From an uncultured Rickettsiales bacterium (GTDB lineage: Bacteria > Pseudomonadota > Alphaproteobacteria > Rs-D84), in contig URBZ01000001.1 of assembly GCA_900546225.1 (NCBI GenBank), positions 124,001-188,000 of the forward strand: a stretch of DNA of 64,000 nt. The letters run 5' to 3'. Below, piece by piece: positions 31,862-40,194 of the stretch. The notes under the pieces are model-generated. The model was not told where the DNA came from and ran no database searches. It saw only the letters and a list, made by a program, of their open reading frames with translations. The position numbers and the translations under genes are program-made. Positions within the stretch are counted from its first letter, which is position 1; each line of letters starts with the position of its first letter.

Positions 31862-33919
31862 TTATTTCACGGTCAATTCTTTGCCATGAACATCAACGTA
31901 AACCGTGCTGCCTTCGCCAACAGTGCCGGACAAAATCAGGTCAGCGATTTTATCTTCGACCGCGGACGTAATCAGACGCTTTAACGGACGTGCACCGAAT
32001 GCCTCGTCATAGCCATTATCGGCCAACCATTTAATCGCGGCATCTGACACATCCAGTGTGATGCGACGATCGGCCAAGCGGCGTTCCAGATTACGTAACT
32101 GAATCTTGACAATGCCCGCCATCACGTCTTTGCCCAATGGGTTAAAGAACACAATTTCGTCAATACGGTTTATAAATTCCGGACGGAATTGGTGCTTTAC
32201 CGCGTCCATCGACGGCAAATTGCTGGTCATGATGATAATCGTGTTTGTAAAGTTCACCACGTGCCCTTGGCCATCGGTCAAACGACCATCGTCCAAGATT
32301 TGCAGGAAAACGTTAAACACGTCTGGGTTTGCCTTTTCGATTTCATCAAACAGCAACACCTGATACGGACGGCGACGTACCGATTCGGTCAGAACACCAC
32401 CCTGTTCATACCCAACGTACCCTGGGGGACTGCCAATCAGGCGCGACACCGAATGTGGTTCCATATATTCACTCATATCAATTCGGGTCATCGCCGTATC
32501 GTCGTTAAACAGATATTCCGCCAATGCCTTGGCAACCTCTGTTTTACCAACACCGGTTGGCCCCAAGAACATAAAACTGCCCGCGGGACGATGCGGATCA
32601 GACAACCCCGCACGACTGCGGCGAATTGCACGCGCAACAACCGTCAACGCATGGTCTTGACCGACGACGCGTTTGCGCAATTCATCTTCGATATTCAGCA
32701 ATTTAGATTGTTCTTCGGCGTTCAGTTTGTCCGCTGGCACACCAGTCCATTTGCTGACAACGGCGGCAATATGTTCCGGTAAAACCGTCTTGTATTCACG
32801 CGCATCGGCGTTCAGTTTGCGAATTTGTTCCTCTAATTCTGGAACTTTGCCATATTGCAATGCCGACGCTTTTTCATAGTCGCCATTACGCATAGCGGTT
32901 GCAACCTCGGCCTTGGCCGCATCCAACGCCGCCATCGCATCGGACAGCGCACGCATCTTGCCCTGCTCGGCCCGCCAATCAGCGGTCATCTTGTCCGATT
33001 CGTTTTGCAATTCGGCAATCAGTTTATCTAATTCGCCCAAACGCTTTTTGGAATCCGCATCTTTTTCTTTCTTTAACGCCTGTTGTTCGATTTTCAGTTG
33101 CATCAGGTGACGATCAACCTCGTCCAACTTTTCGGGTTTTGATGCAATTTCAATACGGACACGTGCGGCGGCCTCGTCAATCAGGTCAATCGCCTTGTCC
33201 GGCAGGAATCTGTCCGTGATATAGCGGTTCGACAATTTCACCGCCGACACCAGCGCAGAATCCGCAATACGGACACCATGATGTCCCTCGTATTTTTCTT
33301 TCAACCCACGCAAGATTGAAATCGTGTCATCAACCGTCGGTTCATCAACATAAACCGGCTGGAAACGACGCGCCAACGCGGGGTCTTTTTCGATATACTG
33401 GCGATATTCGTCCAGCGTTGTTGCGCCCAAGCAGTGCAATTCGCCACGCGCCAACATTGGCTTTAACAAATTGCCGGCGTCCATGCTGCCTTCGCCCTTG
33501 CCCGCGCCAACCAGCGTGTGCAATTCATCGATAAACAGAATAATTCCGCCATCGGCATCTTTGACCGCTTTCAAGATTGCCTTGAAACGTGCCTCAAACT
33601 GGCCACGGAACATTGCGCCCGCCATCAGCGCGCCCATGTCCAGCGACAACAGTTTTTTCTTTAACAAATTTTCCGGCACGTCGCCCGAAACGATTCGTTC
33701 GGCCAACCCCTCTACTATCGCGGTTTTACCGACACCCGGATTACCAATCAACACGGGATTGTTTTTCGTACGGCGCGACAATACCTGAATGGTACGACGA
33801 ATTTCTTCGTCACGGCCAATCACGGGATCTAATTTGCCATCTGACGCCAGTTTGGTAAAATCAGTCGTATATTTTTCAATCGCCTGCTGTGGCGTTTCTT
33901 GCATTTCTTCTGGATTCAT
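31862..33919 (-). CDS. clpB: ClpB disaggregase lacking the N-terminal domain
   Basis: A 685-residue AAA+ chaperone that rescues aggregated proteins with DnaK/GrpE. It has NBD1 ([30 protein letters not shown]), a full coiled-coil M domain (about 240-370) that marks ClpB over ClpA/ClpC, and NBD2 ([43 protein letters not shown]). The usual 145-residue Clp_N domain is absent: the protein begins just before [19 protein letters not shown]. The start at 33919 follows AGGAGG. Upstream DNA (33920-34010) does not encode the missing domain in any frame. It resembles the short ClpB isoform of E. coli made from an internal start. Confidence 0.93.
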   Translation of the reverse strand: MNPEEMQETPQQAIEKYTTDFTKLASDGKLDPVIGRDEEIRRTIQVLSRRTKNNPVLIGNPGVGKTAIVEGLAERIVSGDVPENLLKKKLLSLDMGALMAGAMFRGQFEARFKAILKAVKDADGGIILFIDELHTLVGAGKGEGSMDAGNLLKPMLARGELHCLGATTLDEYRQYIEKDPALARRFQPVYVDEPTVDDTISILRGLKEKYEGHHGVRIADSALVSAVKLSNRYITDRFLPDKAIDLIDEAAARVRIEIASKPEKLDEVDRHLMQLKIEQQALKKEKDADSKKRLGELDKLIAELQNESDKMTADWRAEQGKMRALSDAMAALDAAKAEVATAMRNGDYEKASALQYGKVPELEEQIRKLNADAREYKTVLPEHIAAVVSKWTGVPADKLNAEEQSKLLNIEDELRKRVVGQDHALTVVARAIRRSRAGLSDPHRPAGSFMFLGPTGVGKTEVAKALAEYLFNDDTAMTRIDMSEYMEPHSVSRLIGSPPGYVGYEQGGVLTESVRRRPYQVLLFDEIEKANPDVFNVFLQILDDGRLTDGQGHVVNFTNTIIIMTSNLPSMDAVKHQFRPEFINRIDEIVFFNPLGKDVMAGIVKIQLRNLERRLADRRITLDVSDAAIKWLADNGYDEAFGARPLKRLITSAVEDKIADLILSGTVGEGSTVYVDVHGKELTVK

Positions 33920-34058
33920 GGTTATAAATCCTCCTGTTTTTATATTTTTTCGTTGATATGTATATAGTATCAAAACTGTCGTTTTCAAGGCACAGGAATA
34001 TATTGCGCAGAAAATTTTTTTGTACTATTCTGGTGCGTATACAGCAGGGGTAACAGCA

Positions 34059-35501
34059 ATGACAGATTTTTCCAGCACCGATATCGAACAAATAAAAAAT
34101 CACGGTTTAACACCAGACGCCGTCGCCGCACAAATGGCGGACTTTGCGCGCGGTTTTCCATATGCCGACGTCAGTGCCGCCGCAACAATCGGCAATGGCA
34201 TCATAAAAATGTCAGACGCTGATATCGCGCGTTACAGCAAAATCTATGCCGCCGCCCAATCACATAAAAAGATTGTAAAGTTCGTACCCGCATCTGGCGC
34301 GGCAACGCGTATGTTCCGCGACCTGTTTGAATTTATGAACACAGGCACAATGAATGATGTGACGCGCCGCGTGCTGGACAACTTGGACAAATTCGCATTC
34401 TGGAATGATTTGAAACCATTCTTGCCAGAAAACGCCAGTGACGCGGACAAAATCGCATGCATTTTGACCAATGCGGGTCTGAATTACGGCAATTTGCCCA
34501 AGGGACTGGTTGCATTTCATAAATACACTGAATACAGCCGCACCGCCGCCGAAGAACATTTAGCAGAGGCCGCCGCATATTCCACCGCCGGTGGCGTGGC
34601 ACGCATACACTTTACCGTATCGCCTGAACACATGGCGGGATTTAACGCCGTTTTGGCACGCGCCGTACCGGAATACAGCGCGCGCTATGGTGTAAAATAT
34701 GACATTACAATGTCAACCCAACGCGCCAGCACCGACACCATCGCAGTCAACCCAGATAACACACCGTTTCGCACAGACGACGGGAAATTGCTGTTCCGCC
34801 CCGCGGGTCACGGCGCACTGATTGAAAACCTGAATGATATTGATGCCGACATTGTGTTCATCAAAAATATTGATAACGTCACAACAGACAGCCATCGCGC
34901 CGACACGGTGCAATACAAATGCGCGCTGGCGGGATTGATGCTGGAATTGCAGGCGCGCGCGTTTGAATACCTGAATAACTTTGCGGCACACAACATTGAC
35001 GAAATTCGCACATTTATCAGAAACGATTTGTGCGTGCGCATTGCGCCCGATGCACCCGCAGACGTATTGCGCGTAATTCTGAACCGCCCAATTCGTGTGT
35101 GCGGCGTGGTAAAAAATATCGGCGCACCTGGGGGTGGCCCATTCTGGGTGCGTGGCGACGACGGTACGGAATCATTACAGATTGTTGAATCCAGCCAAAT
35201 TGCCCCTGATGCCCGCAATATTATGAACACATCATCACACTTTAACCCCGTAGATTTGGTATGCGGCGTGCGCGATGCGCGTGGGAACAAGTTTGATTTA
35301 ACAAAATTTATTGACCCAAACACCGGTTTTATTTCGGACAAATCGTTCGGCGGTCGTGACCTGCGCGCGATGGAACGCCCAGGGCTGTGGAACGGCGCAA
35401 TGGCGCATTGGAACACACTTTTTACAGAGGTTCCCATCACCACATTCACACCAGTCAAAGTTATTTGCGACCTGTTGTCGCCGATGCATATGGACAAATA
35501 A
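34059..35501 (+). CDS. DUF4301-like protein, possible nucleotidyltransferase
   Basis: A 480-residue cytoplasmic protein matching, from memory, the DUF4301 family best known from Bacteroidetes: DIEQIKNHGLTPDAVAAQM, AAATIGNGIIKMSD, IVKFVPASGAATRMFRDLFE and LLFRPAGHGALIENLND. The second-to-last motif sits where sugar nucleotidyltransferases carry their glycine-rich nucleotide loop, and the last resembles a UDP-sugar pyrophosphorylase motif, so a nucleotide-transfer role is inferred. The start at 34059 follows CAGGGGTAAC. Single gene, divergent from clpB; possibly acquired by transfer. Confidence 0.7.
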   Translation: MTDFSSTDIEQIKNHGLTPDAVAAQMADFARGFPYADVSAAATIGNGIIKMSDADIARYSKIYAAAQSHKKIVKFVPASGAATRMFRDLFEFMNTGTMNDVTRRVLDNLDKFAFWNDLKPFLPENASDADKIACILTNAGLNYGNLPKGLVAFHKYTEYSRTAAEEHLAEAAAYSTAGGVARIHFTVSPEHMAGFNAVLARAVPEYSARYGVKYDITMSTQRASTDTIAVNPDNTPFRTDDGKLLFRPAGHGALIENLNDIDADIVFIKNIDNVTTDSHRADTVQYKCALAGLMLELQARAFEYLNNFAAHNIDEIRTFIRNDLCVRIAPDAPADVLRVILNRPIRVCGVVKNIGAPGGGPFWVRGDDGTESLQIVESSQIAPDARNIMNTSSHFNPVDLVCGVRDARGNKFDLTKFIDPNTGFISDKSFGGRDLRAMERPGLWNGAMAHWNTLFTEVPITTFTPVKVICDLLSPMHMDK

Positions 35502-35521
35502 ACCAAAACAGAAAACATTAC

Positions 35522-35550
35522 TTGACATTTCCAGAAATTTAGTATAAATT
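35522..35550 (+). promoter_or_regulatory. promoter of rpmB
   Basis: TTGACA (35522-35527), 17-base spacer, TAAATT (35545-35550), 28 bases before the start codon. Confidence 0.65.
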
Positions 35551-35578
35551 ATGCCCCAGTTATTAAAGGATTATTGAT

Positions 35579-35956
35579 ATGCCACGTGTATGTACAGTTA
35601 CAGGTAAGAAAACAGAAGTAGGAATGAACGTTTCCCACTCTATGCGTCATACAAAACGCACATTCTTGCCAAATTTGCAAAAGTTAAAATTCCACAGCGA
35701 TATCTTGGATCGTGATTTCGCATTGCGTATTTCGACGGCCGGTCTGCGCACATTGACCAAACACGGCGGTCTGGACGCATATGTTATGGCAAAACCAGTA
35801 TCACGTTTGACCGATGATATGGCTGCGATTAAAAAAGCGATTGAAAAAAAGCAAGGCAAGGCCGCTGCCCCTGCAAAGAAATCGGTGCACAAACCTGCCC
35901 GCAGTGCTCGCTTGGTTAAAAAAGTAGAAGCCAAGAAAGCCGCTGTTGCGAAATAA
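35579..35956 (+). CDS. rpmB: ribosomal protein L28
   Basis: A 125-residue large-subunit protein. It has MPRVCTVTGKKTEVGMNVSH, HTKRTFLPNLQ and ISTAGLRTLTKHGGLDAYV, as in alphaproteobacterial L28. The C-terminal 35 residues are an extra Lys/Ala-rich tail. TTAAAGGA precedes the ATG. The tRNA-Leu gene follows 12 bases later and is probably co-transcribed. Confidence 0.95.
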   Translation: MPRVCTVTGKKTEVGMNVSHSMRHTKRTFLPNLQKLKFHSDILDRDFALRISTAGLRTLTKHGGLDAYVMAKPVSRLTDDMAAIKKAIEKKQGKAAAPAKKSVHKPARSARLVKKVEAKKAAVAK

Positions 35957-35968
35957 TCGCGCGGTTTT

Positions 35969-36053
35969 GGCCCCGTGGCGGAATTGGTAGACGCGCTTGA
36001 CTCAAAATCAAGTTCTGCAAGGAGTGTCGGTTCGAGTCCGACCAGGGCCACCA
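35969..36053 (+). tRNA. tRNA-Leu (CAA anticodon)
   Basis: An 85-base class II tRNA with TGGCGGAATTGGTAGACGCG in the D region, anticodon stem CTTGA/TCAAG around CTCAAAA (anticodon CAA), a variable arm, a TTCGAGT T-loop and an encoded CCA. The acceptor GGCCCCG/CAGGGCC has a C-A mismatch at 6-67. It decodes UUG. Derived copies of its 3' end lie downstream. Confidence 0.92.
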
Positions 36054-36061
36054 AAAATATA

Positions 36062-36083
36062 AACCACCATTTTGGTGGTTTTT
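36062..36083 (+). terminator. terminator after tRNA-Leu
   Basis: AACCACC-ATTTT-GGTGGTT followed by TTTATTTTT. Confidence 0.8.
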
Positions 36084-36242
36084 ATTTTTGCCCCCTCGGA
36101 CGAGAACCGTCGGTTCGGAACAAGCGGCAATTCTTTTGCCGCGCAGTGAAAGGGGCCCACCAAAATCACCAAGAGCATCCGCGATTGGTTTGATTTTGGA
36201 TGGGAATTACAATCCGACCAGGGCCACCAGATTAAATAAAAG

Positions 36243-36267
36243 AACACCCGTTTGGGTGTTTTTTTAT
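36243..36267 (+). terminator. second terminator downstream of tRNA-Leu
   Basis: AACACCCG-TTT-GGGTGTT followed by a T run, just beyond the duplicated tRNA end, as if the derived unit carried its own terminator. Confidence 0.75.
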
Positions 36268-36355
36268 TTAACCCTGTGTTTGTTCTGCTGGGTCGGACGA
36301 GAACCGTCGGTTCGGAACAAGCGGCAATCCTTTGCCGCATTGCACGCAACACTAT

Positions 36356-36386
36356 TTGAACTTTGAACTCTGAACTTTGAACTTTA
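36356..36386. repeat. short tandem repeat tract
   Basis: Imperfect TTTGAAC / TCTGAAC 7-base units repeated about four times, directly next to a terminator. Confidence 0.6.
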
Positions 36387-36389
36387 TAA

Positions 36390-36416
36390 AAAATGCGCCG
36401 GTGGCGCATTTTTTAT
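36390..36416. terminator. terminator of ygiW-like gene
   Basis: AATGCGCC-GGT-GGCGCATT with A and T runs; the reverse-strand T run ends the following gene. Confidence 0.8.
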
Positions 36417-36772
36417 TTCTCAATTTTTTCTATTCTGTCGACCTCAATTTCGGTTTTGAACAGGCCGGAATCAACCTCGCCATACAACTTGACTGTATCG
36501 GATGTGCGCACCTCGACGCCACCCCAATCTTCGTCATCAATTTCAACAATCACAGAATCCGTCCCATCACGGAACAAATATTTTTCATCACCCATGCGTT
36601 GGACAATATTGCCCTGAACAATAACGGGCGTATCATCACGCATTTTTTTAGCTTGTGCCACAGTGACAATCGCATCGGCATTCTGGGGCGCAACCGGCGC
36701 ATCCGCAACAAAACCCGCCAACGCCGGCGACGCCAGCATACCAGCAATTACAAATACAGATATTTTTTTCAT
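36413..36772 (-). CDS. YgiW/YdeI-family periplasmic stress protein
   Basis: A 119-residue exported protein with a signal peptide (about 19 residues, ending SPALA) and one BOF/OB-fold domain: TVAQAKKMRDDTPVIVQGNI, GDEKYLFRDGTDSVIVEIDD, KLYGEVDSG. E. coli relatives help survive peroxide, acid or metal stress. The start at 36772 was preferred over 36796 because it begins the signal peptide (MKKISVF). 42 bases downstream of mscS and on the same strand. Confidence 0.85.
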   Translation of the reverse strand: MKKISVFVIAGMLASPALAGFVADAPVAPQNADAIVTVAQAKKMRDDTPVIVQGNIVQRMGDEKYLFRDGTDSVIVEIDDEDWGGVEVRTSDTVKLYGEVDSGLFKTEIEVDRIEKIEK

Positions 36773-36814
36773 ATTCCTTCCTTTTTGTTGTTTCAATGCG
36801 CAAATTGTAACACA

Positions 36815-37657
36815 CTATTTTGTTAAATGCACGTCCATTTGCGGGAATGGGAATTCAACCCTTTTCTTTGGTAATTCACTGTAAATCTGTTCCAGTGTAT
36901 CTGCGCTGGCGTCTGCCATATCGCCATATTTTGACCAGAATCGCACGGTCAACACAACCGCACTGTCGCCCAATTCCCGCACGAATACAGATGGTGCGGG
37001 CTTGTCCGCAATTCGCGGATCACGCGCCAATATGTCCAGAATTGCGCGCCGTGCAACCGCCACGCGCGAACCGTACGAAATCCCAACCGTCAAATCAGTA
37101 CGACGCAATGCCCCACCCGATAAATTCGTTATTTCACCATTGGACAGCGCGCCATTCGGCAAGAATATAACCTGATTATCAAACGTGTGTAATTCGGTTG
37201 TGAAAATCATAATTTTTTTCACAATGCCGGTCTTGCCCGTGGCAGTTAAAATCGTGTCGCCAACCTTGAACGGTTTCAGGAACAATATGATAATGCCACC
37301 GGCAAAGTTCTGCATCGTGCCCGACAACGCCATACCGACGGCCAATGCGCCCGCGCCCAAGACCGCGACAATCGATGTCATCTGAACCCCGACCGTCGTC
37401 AGCGATATGACAATCGCGATTATACGCAATACAATGCTGACAAACGACCCAACAAACGATTGCAACGACGGGTCAAGGTTGCGACGTTCCATTCCCCGCT
37501 TGACCGAACGCGATATGCGCCCCGCCAACCACAAGCCCGCGACCAGAATAAATACAGACGCGGTCAATTTTATTGCGAAATGCACCGCCGTTTGCCCCAG
37601 CGACGTAATCACAGATTCCAAATCAATATCTTTTGCCAATGCACGTGCAACTGTCAT
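36815..37657 (-). CDS. mscS: small-conductance mechanosensitive channel MscS
   Basis: A 280-residue inner-membrane channel that opens on osmotic down-shock. Three membrane helices (about 20-45, 65-90 and 95-128), the pore helix rich in Gly and Ala (AVLGAGALAVGMALSGTMQN), then the beta domain (PFKVGDTI, VIFLPNGALSNGEITNLS) and the C-terminal alpha/beta domain ending FPFPQMDVHL. Its length is close to that of E. coli MscS (286). Confidence 0.94.
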   Translation of the reverse strand: MTVARALAKDIDLESVITSLGQTAVHFAIKLTASVFILVAGLWLAGRISRSVKRGMERRNLDPSLQSFVGSFVSIVLRIIAIVISLTTVGVQMTSIVAVLGAGALAVGMALSGTMQNFAGGIIILFLKPFKVGDTILTATGKTGIVKKIMIFTTELHTFDNQVIFLPNGALSNGEITNLSGGALRRTDLTVGISYGSRVAVARRAILDILARDPRIADKPAPSVFVRELGDSAVVLTVRFWSKYGDMADASADTLEQIYSELPKKRVEFPFPQMDVHLTK

Positions 37658-37680
37658 GAATAAATTCCCCCTGTACTAAA

Positions 37681-37709
37681 ATAATCGGGCCGTGTGGCCC
37701 GATTGATTG
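37681..37709 (-). terminator. terminator of large Cys-rich protein operon
   Basis: AATCGGGCC-ACAC-GGCCCGATT followed by ATTTT on the reverse strand. Confidence 0.75.
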
Positions 37710-37711
37710 TT

Positions 37712-40174
37712 TTACATTTCGATGTCTTCACAATTCGGGCCGTTTGTTGAAACCTCGCAACTCTTGTTCGCTTTGCGGAACCAGTTGCCGCCCTTGATTG
37801 TGCAACTCTGTGTTGTTGTGGTGGTGCACACGTGACATACGCGCGTATCACGGTTAAACATACTGGTCACCGTGCGGGTAACACCACTGCCCGCGGTGGT
37901 GGTGACCGACGTTTCACCATTGCCGCCACGTGTTAAATCCTCGTTCGTCAGACCAGACCCAACATCATAACTGATTGCGTATGGCGCGGCCAGTGGCGTT
38001 GATGCCTGTGCCGATTCCGCAGAACCCGTCCCGCCATTTTCCGCCATTTTCTGGCACATATATTGCGCCAAATCAGCCGACGCGTTCTTGGTTGCCGCCG
38101 CAATTTCCGAATTTAATTTCGCGTTATAGTTATCTTGGGCCTGACGCAGGGCCGACGCCGCGATTTGCATTTTAACACTGTTCAGCAAGTTCGGGAAACG
38201 CGCCGTTGTTTTCTGGTTTGCATTGCCCGTAATCTGGGACAAATTGCGTCCACTGATGCAGTACTGAATTTCAGGGTCTTGTTCAATCAGCGAAATCGTA
38301 CGATTGATTGTGCCCGCGATGTTATTCAGTTCTTCTTCGATGGACGAAATGATACCCTCGGCATTTGCGACATCCGCGTTGCGGCTGCGCACCTGGGCCA
38401 AGTATTCGTTGACACCGATTTGCCCCGCCCCCAATTTGGTTGTTGTGCCATCACCGTTATCAACCACGCGACCGGTCGCATCGCCCATCTTGATACTGCC
38501 AAACGAAATCATACCCGTTACGCGGTACGTAGTGCCATCTTTCTGGCTGCGCAACGAACCCGTGCCCAACGTATCATCAGACGCGAATTTGTTACAGTCG
38601 GTGGTGCTGCCACAAACCTCTGTCATCTTGGTATCAACCAAATCCTGACACTGGTTCAATGCGGCATTATCAATATTCAGATACAGCCCCATCAGCATAG
38701 AATCCAAATCGTCCATCGAAAACGCCGGATTATTCGCCTTGCACACGACCAAGGTATCAATCGGGCAGATATCGTGGATAAAGTCATAATCCATACCGAT
38801 ACAATTCTGGAACTCTGACCCACAGCGCGTATCGGCGGTAAAGCAATCTTTGACCTCTTGGGTACACGCATCAACACGCATCGCCGCCAGTTTGTCTGTG
38901 ACATAACCCCAAATCAGCGGTTCCATGCGTTCGCACGGATCAATTTCCACCTTGCAGAAACTGCGCGCCATATCTGGACGAGACAGACACGAGTCCATTG
39001 TTGCAACGCCCTTGCCCGCGATGTCGTCTTTACATGCGGTCTGGATACAATTTGAAATATTGGTCAGACACGACTGACGGAATTTTGATTCCATCTTGGT
39101 TTCGGCCAATTTGATTGTTGGCGCGGCCTCGCGCAGAAACGCGGGCCAAACCTGATCGCGCACGGCGACACAGTTATCCAAAACCTTTTCGCAAATCGTA
39201 CGTTTAGAACCCAGAATTTCCATCGTGGACGCGGTGATATCATATGTATTCACCGTCGCAACCTTGGTTGATGCGGTGCTGACCGCGGTGTTATTCTGCA
39301 TATTTTCAGACGCAATCGTTGAAACGCAATTTTCCCAATCCGTGCCACACGCATCATCGGTCTGCATACACTTTTTGAACTCAACCATGCAAGTACCCAA
39401 ATCGTACTTGTTTGCGGATTCAAAACTTTCACGCAGGGCATCGCGAACCTCCGCTTGGGCGGCGGCCAAATCCTGCTTGGCGTTTGCCATCTGGGTGGTC
39501 AAACTGTTTTCAAACCCTTTGCAATCCGATACAATTTGACGTGAATATAATTGGGTCAAGAAATCCAAATCTTTTTCACAGTTATCTGGAATTTGTGCAG
39601 TGCATAATTCCTGTGCGGCGGCAAACAATGCTGCGCCGGTCTTGTCGGCAACGGTGCTGATTTCACTGTCAAAAACATCTTCGTCATAGACGCTTGTTTC
39701 AAACAAAGCCATCAAACTCTGGCGTGATTGTGCTTTCTTTTCCGCCGCGGTCAATTCGTCCGCCGACATAATATTTCCGTTTTCGTCATATTTACGTGTA
39801 CCGGTAAATACAATGTCCGCATCCGCGCCCGCTTTGACCTTTTCAACCTCTTCGGTGCGAATACGCGCGGCCTCGTCCATCATTGATTTGATTTCATATA
39901 ACTGGGATTCATATTTCGCATTATCGTCACTGCACGCACAACTGCCCCCGTTGGAATTGTCGGAGATACAGAACTGATCCATACAGCCATAGTACGCATC
40001 ATAGCACGCCTGATCATACAGCCCCGTGGCGGTCAATCGCGTACGCACAGTTGTGCCGTTTTGAATTGCCGATTGCTTTGCAACCTTGGTCGATTTAACC
40101 GCAGCCGCCGCGCCACCGAAATCAGCAAACGCCACCCCACATAACAGATACGCTAAAATATTTTTCAAGCTCAT
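37712..40174 (-). CDS. large secreted Cys-rich protein, paralogue 1
   Basis: An 820-residue exported protein with a signal peptide (about 17-23 residues) and about 45 cysteines. Near residue 55 it has the family motif ACYDAYYGCMDQFC followed by CACSDD. Repeated helical Cys pairs follow (EFKKCMQTDDACG, CVSTIASENMQ, CLTNISNCIQTACKDD). The end has CHVC and the terminal CEDIEM. It starts 20 bases after its paralogue at 40195. Paralogue 2 shares the order of domains and the C-terminal CEDI(E/N)M. No known family; perhaps a structural envelope component. Confidence 0.8.
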   Translation of the reverse strand: MSLKNILAYLLCGVAFADFGGAAAAVKSTKVAKQSAIQNGTTVRTRLTATGLYDQACYDAYYGCMDQFCISDNSNGGSCACSDDNAKYESQLYEIKSMMDEAARIRTEEVEKVKAGADADIVFTGTRKYDENGNIMSADELTAAEKKAQSRQSLMALFETSVYDEDVFDSEISTVADKTGAALFAAAQELCTAQIPDNCEKDLDFLTQLYSRQIVSDCKGFENSLTTQMANAKQDLAAAQAEVRDALRESFESANKYDLGTCMVEFKKCMQTDDACGTDWENCVSTIASENMQNNTAVSTASTKVATVNTYDITASTMEILGSKRTICEKVLDNCVAVRDQVWPAFLREAAPTIKLAETKMESKFRQSCLTNISNCIQTACKDDIAGKGVATMDSCLSRPDMARSFCKVEIDPCERMEPLIWGYVTDKLAAMRVDACTQEVKDCFTADTRCGSEFQNCIGMDYDFIHDICPIDTLVVCKANNPAFSMDDLDSMLMGLYLNIDNAALNQCQDLVDTKMTEVCGSTTDCNKFASDDTLGTGSLRSQKDGTTYRVTGMISFGSIKMGDATGRVVDNGDGTTTKLGAGQIGVNEYLAQVRSRNADVANAEGIISSIEEELNNIAGTINRTISLIEQDPEIQYCISGRNLSQITGNANQKTTARFPNLLNSVKMQIAASALRQAQDNYNAKLNSEIAAATKNASADLAQYMCQKMAENGGTGSAESAQASTPLAAPYAISYDVGSGLTNEDLTRGGNGETSVTTTAGSGVTRTVTSMFNRDTRVCHVCTTTTTQSCTIKGGNWFRKANKSCEVSTNGPNCEDIEM

Positions 40175-40194
40175 CTCTCTCCGCCCATGTTATC

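Larger units (their letters stand above)
36054..36338 (+). repeat. tRNA-Leu 3'-end-derived units
   Basis: After the terminator at 36062-36083, a 46-base block starting TCGGACGAGAACC and ending GCCGC occurs twice (36096-36142 and 36293-36338). In the first unit, GTCGGTTCG, copied from the T arm, is followed by about 100 inserted bases and then by TCCGACCAGGGCCACCA (36213-36229), an exact 17-base copy of the tRNA end. The insertion contains a foldback of CCAAAATCACCAA with TTGGTTTGATTTTGG. The second unit lacks the tRNA end. No integrase is nearby. Confidence 0.7.

Noticed and set aside
33920..34010. Frameshifted Clp_N domain upstream of clpB
   Set aside because: The short AT-rich intergenic DNA encodes no Clp_N-like sequence in any frame.
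36054..36229. Second complete tRNA-Leu gene
   Set aside because: Only the T arm and acceptor 3' side are copied; there is no anticodon arm or 5' acceptor strand.
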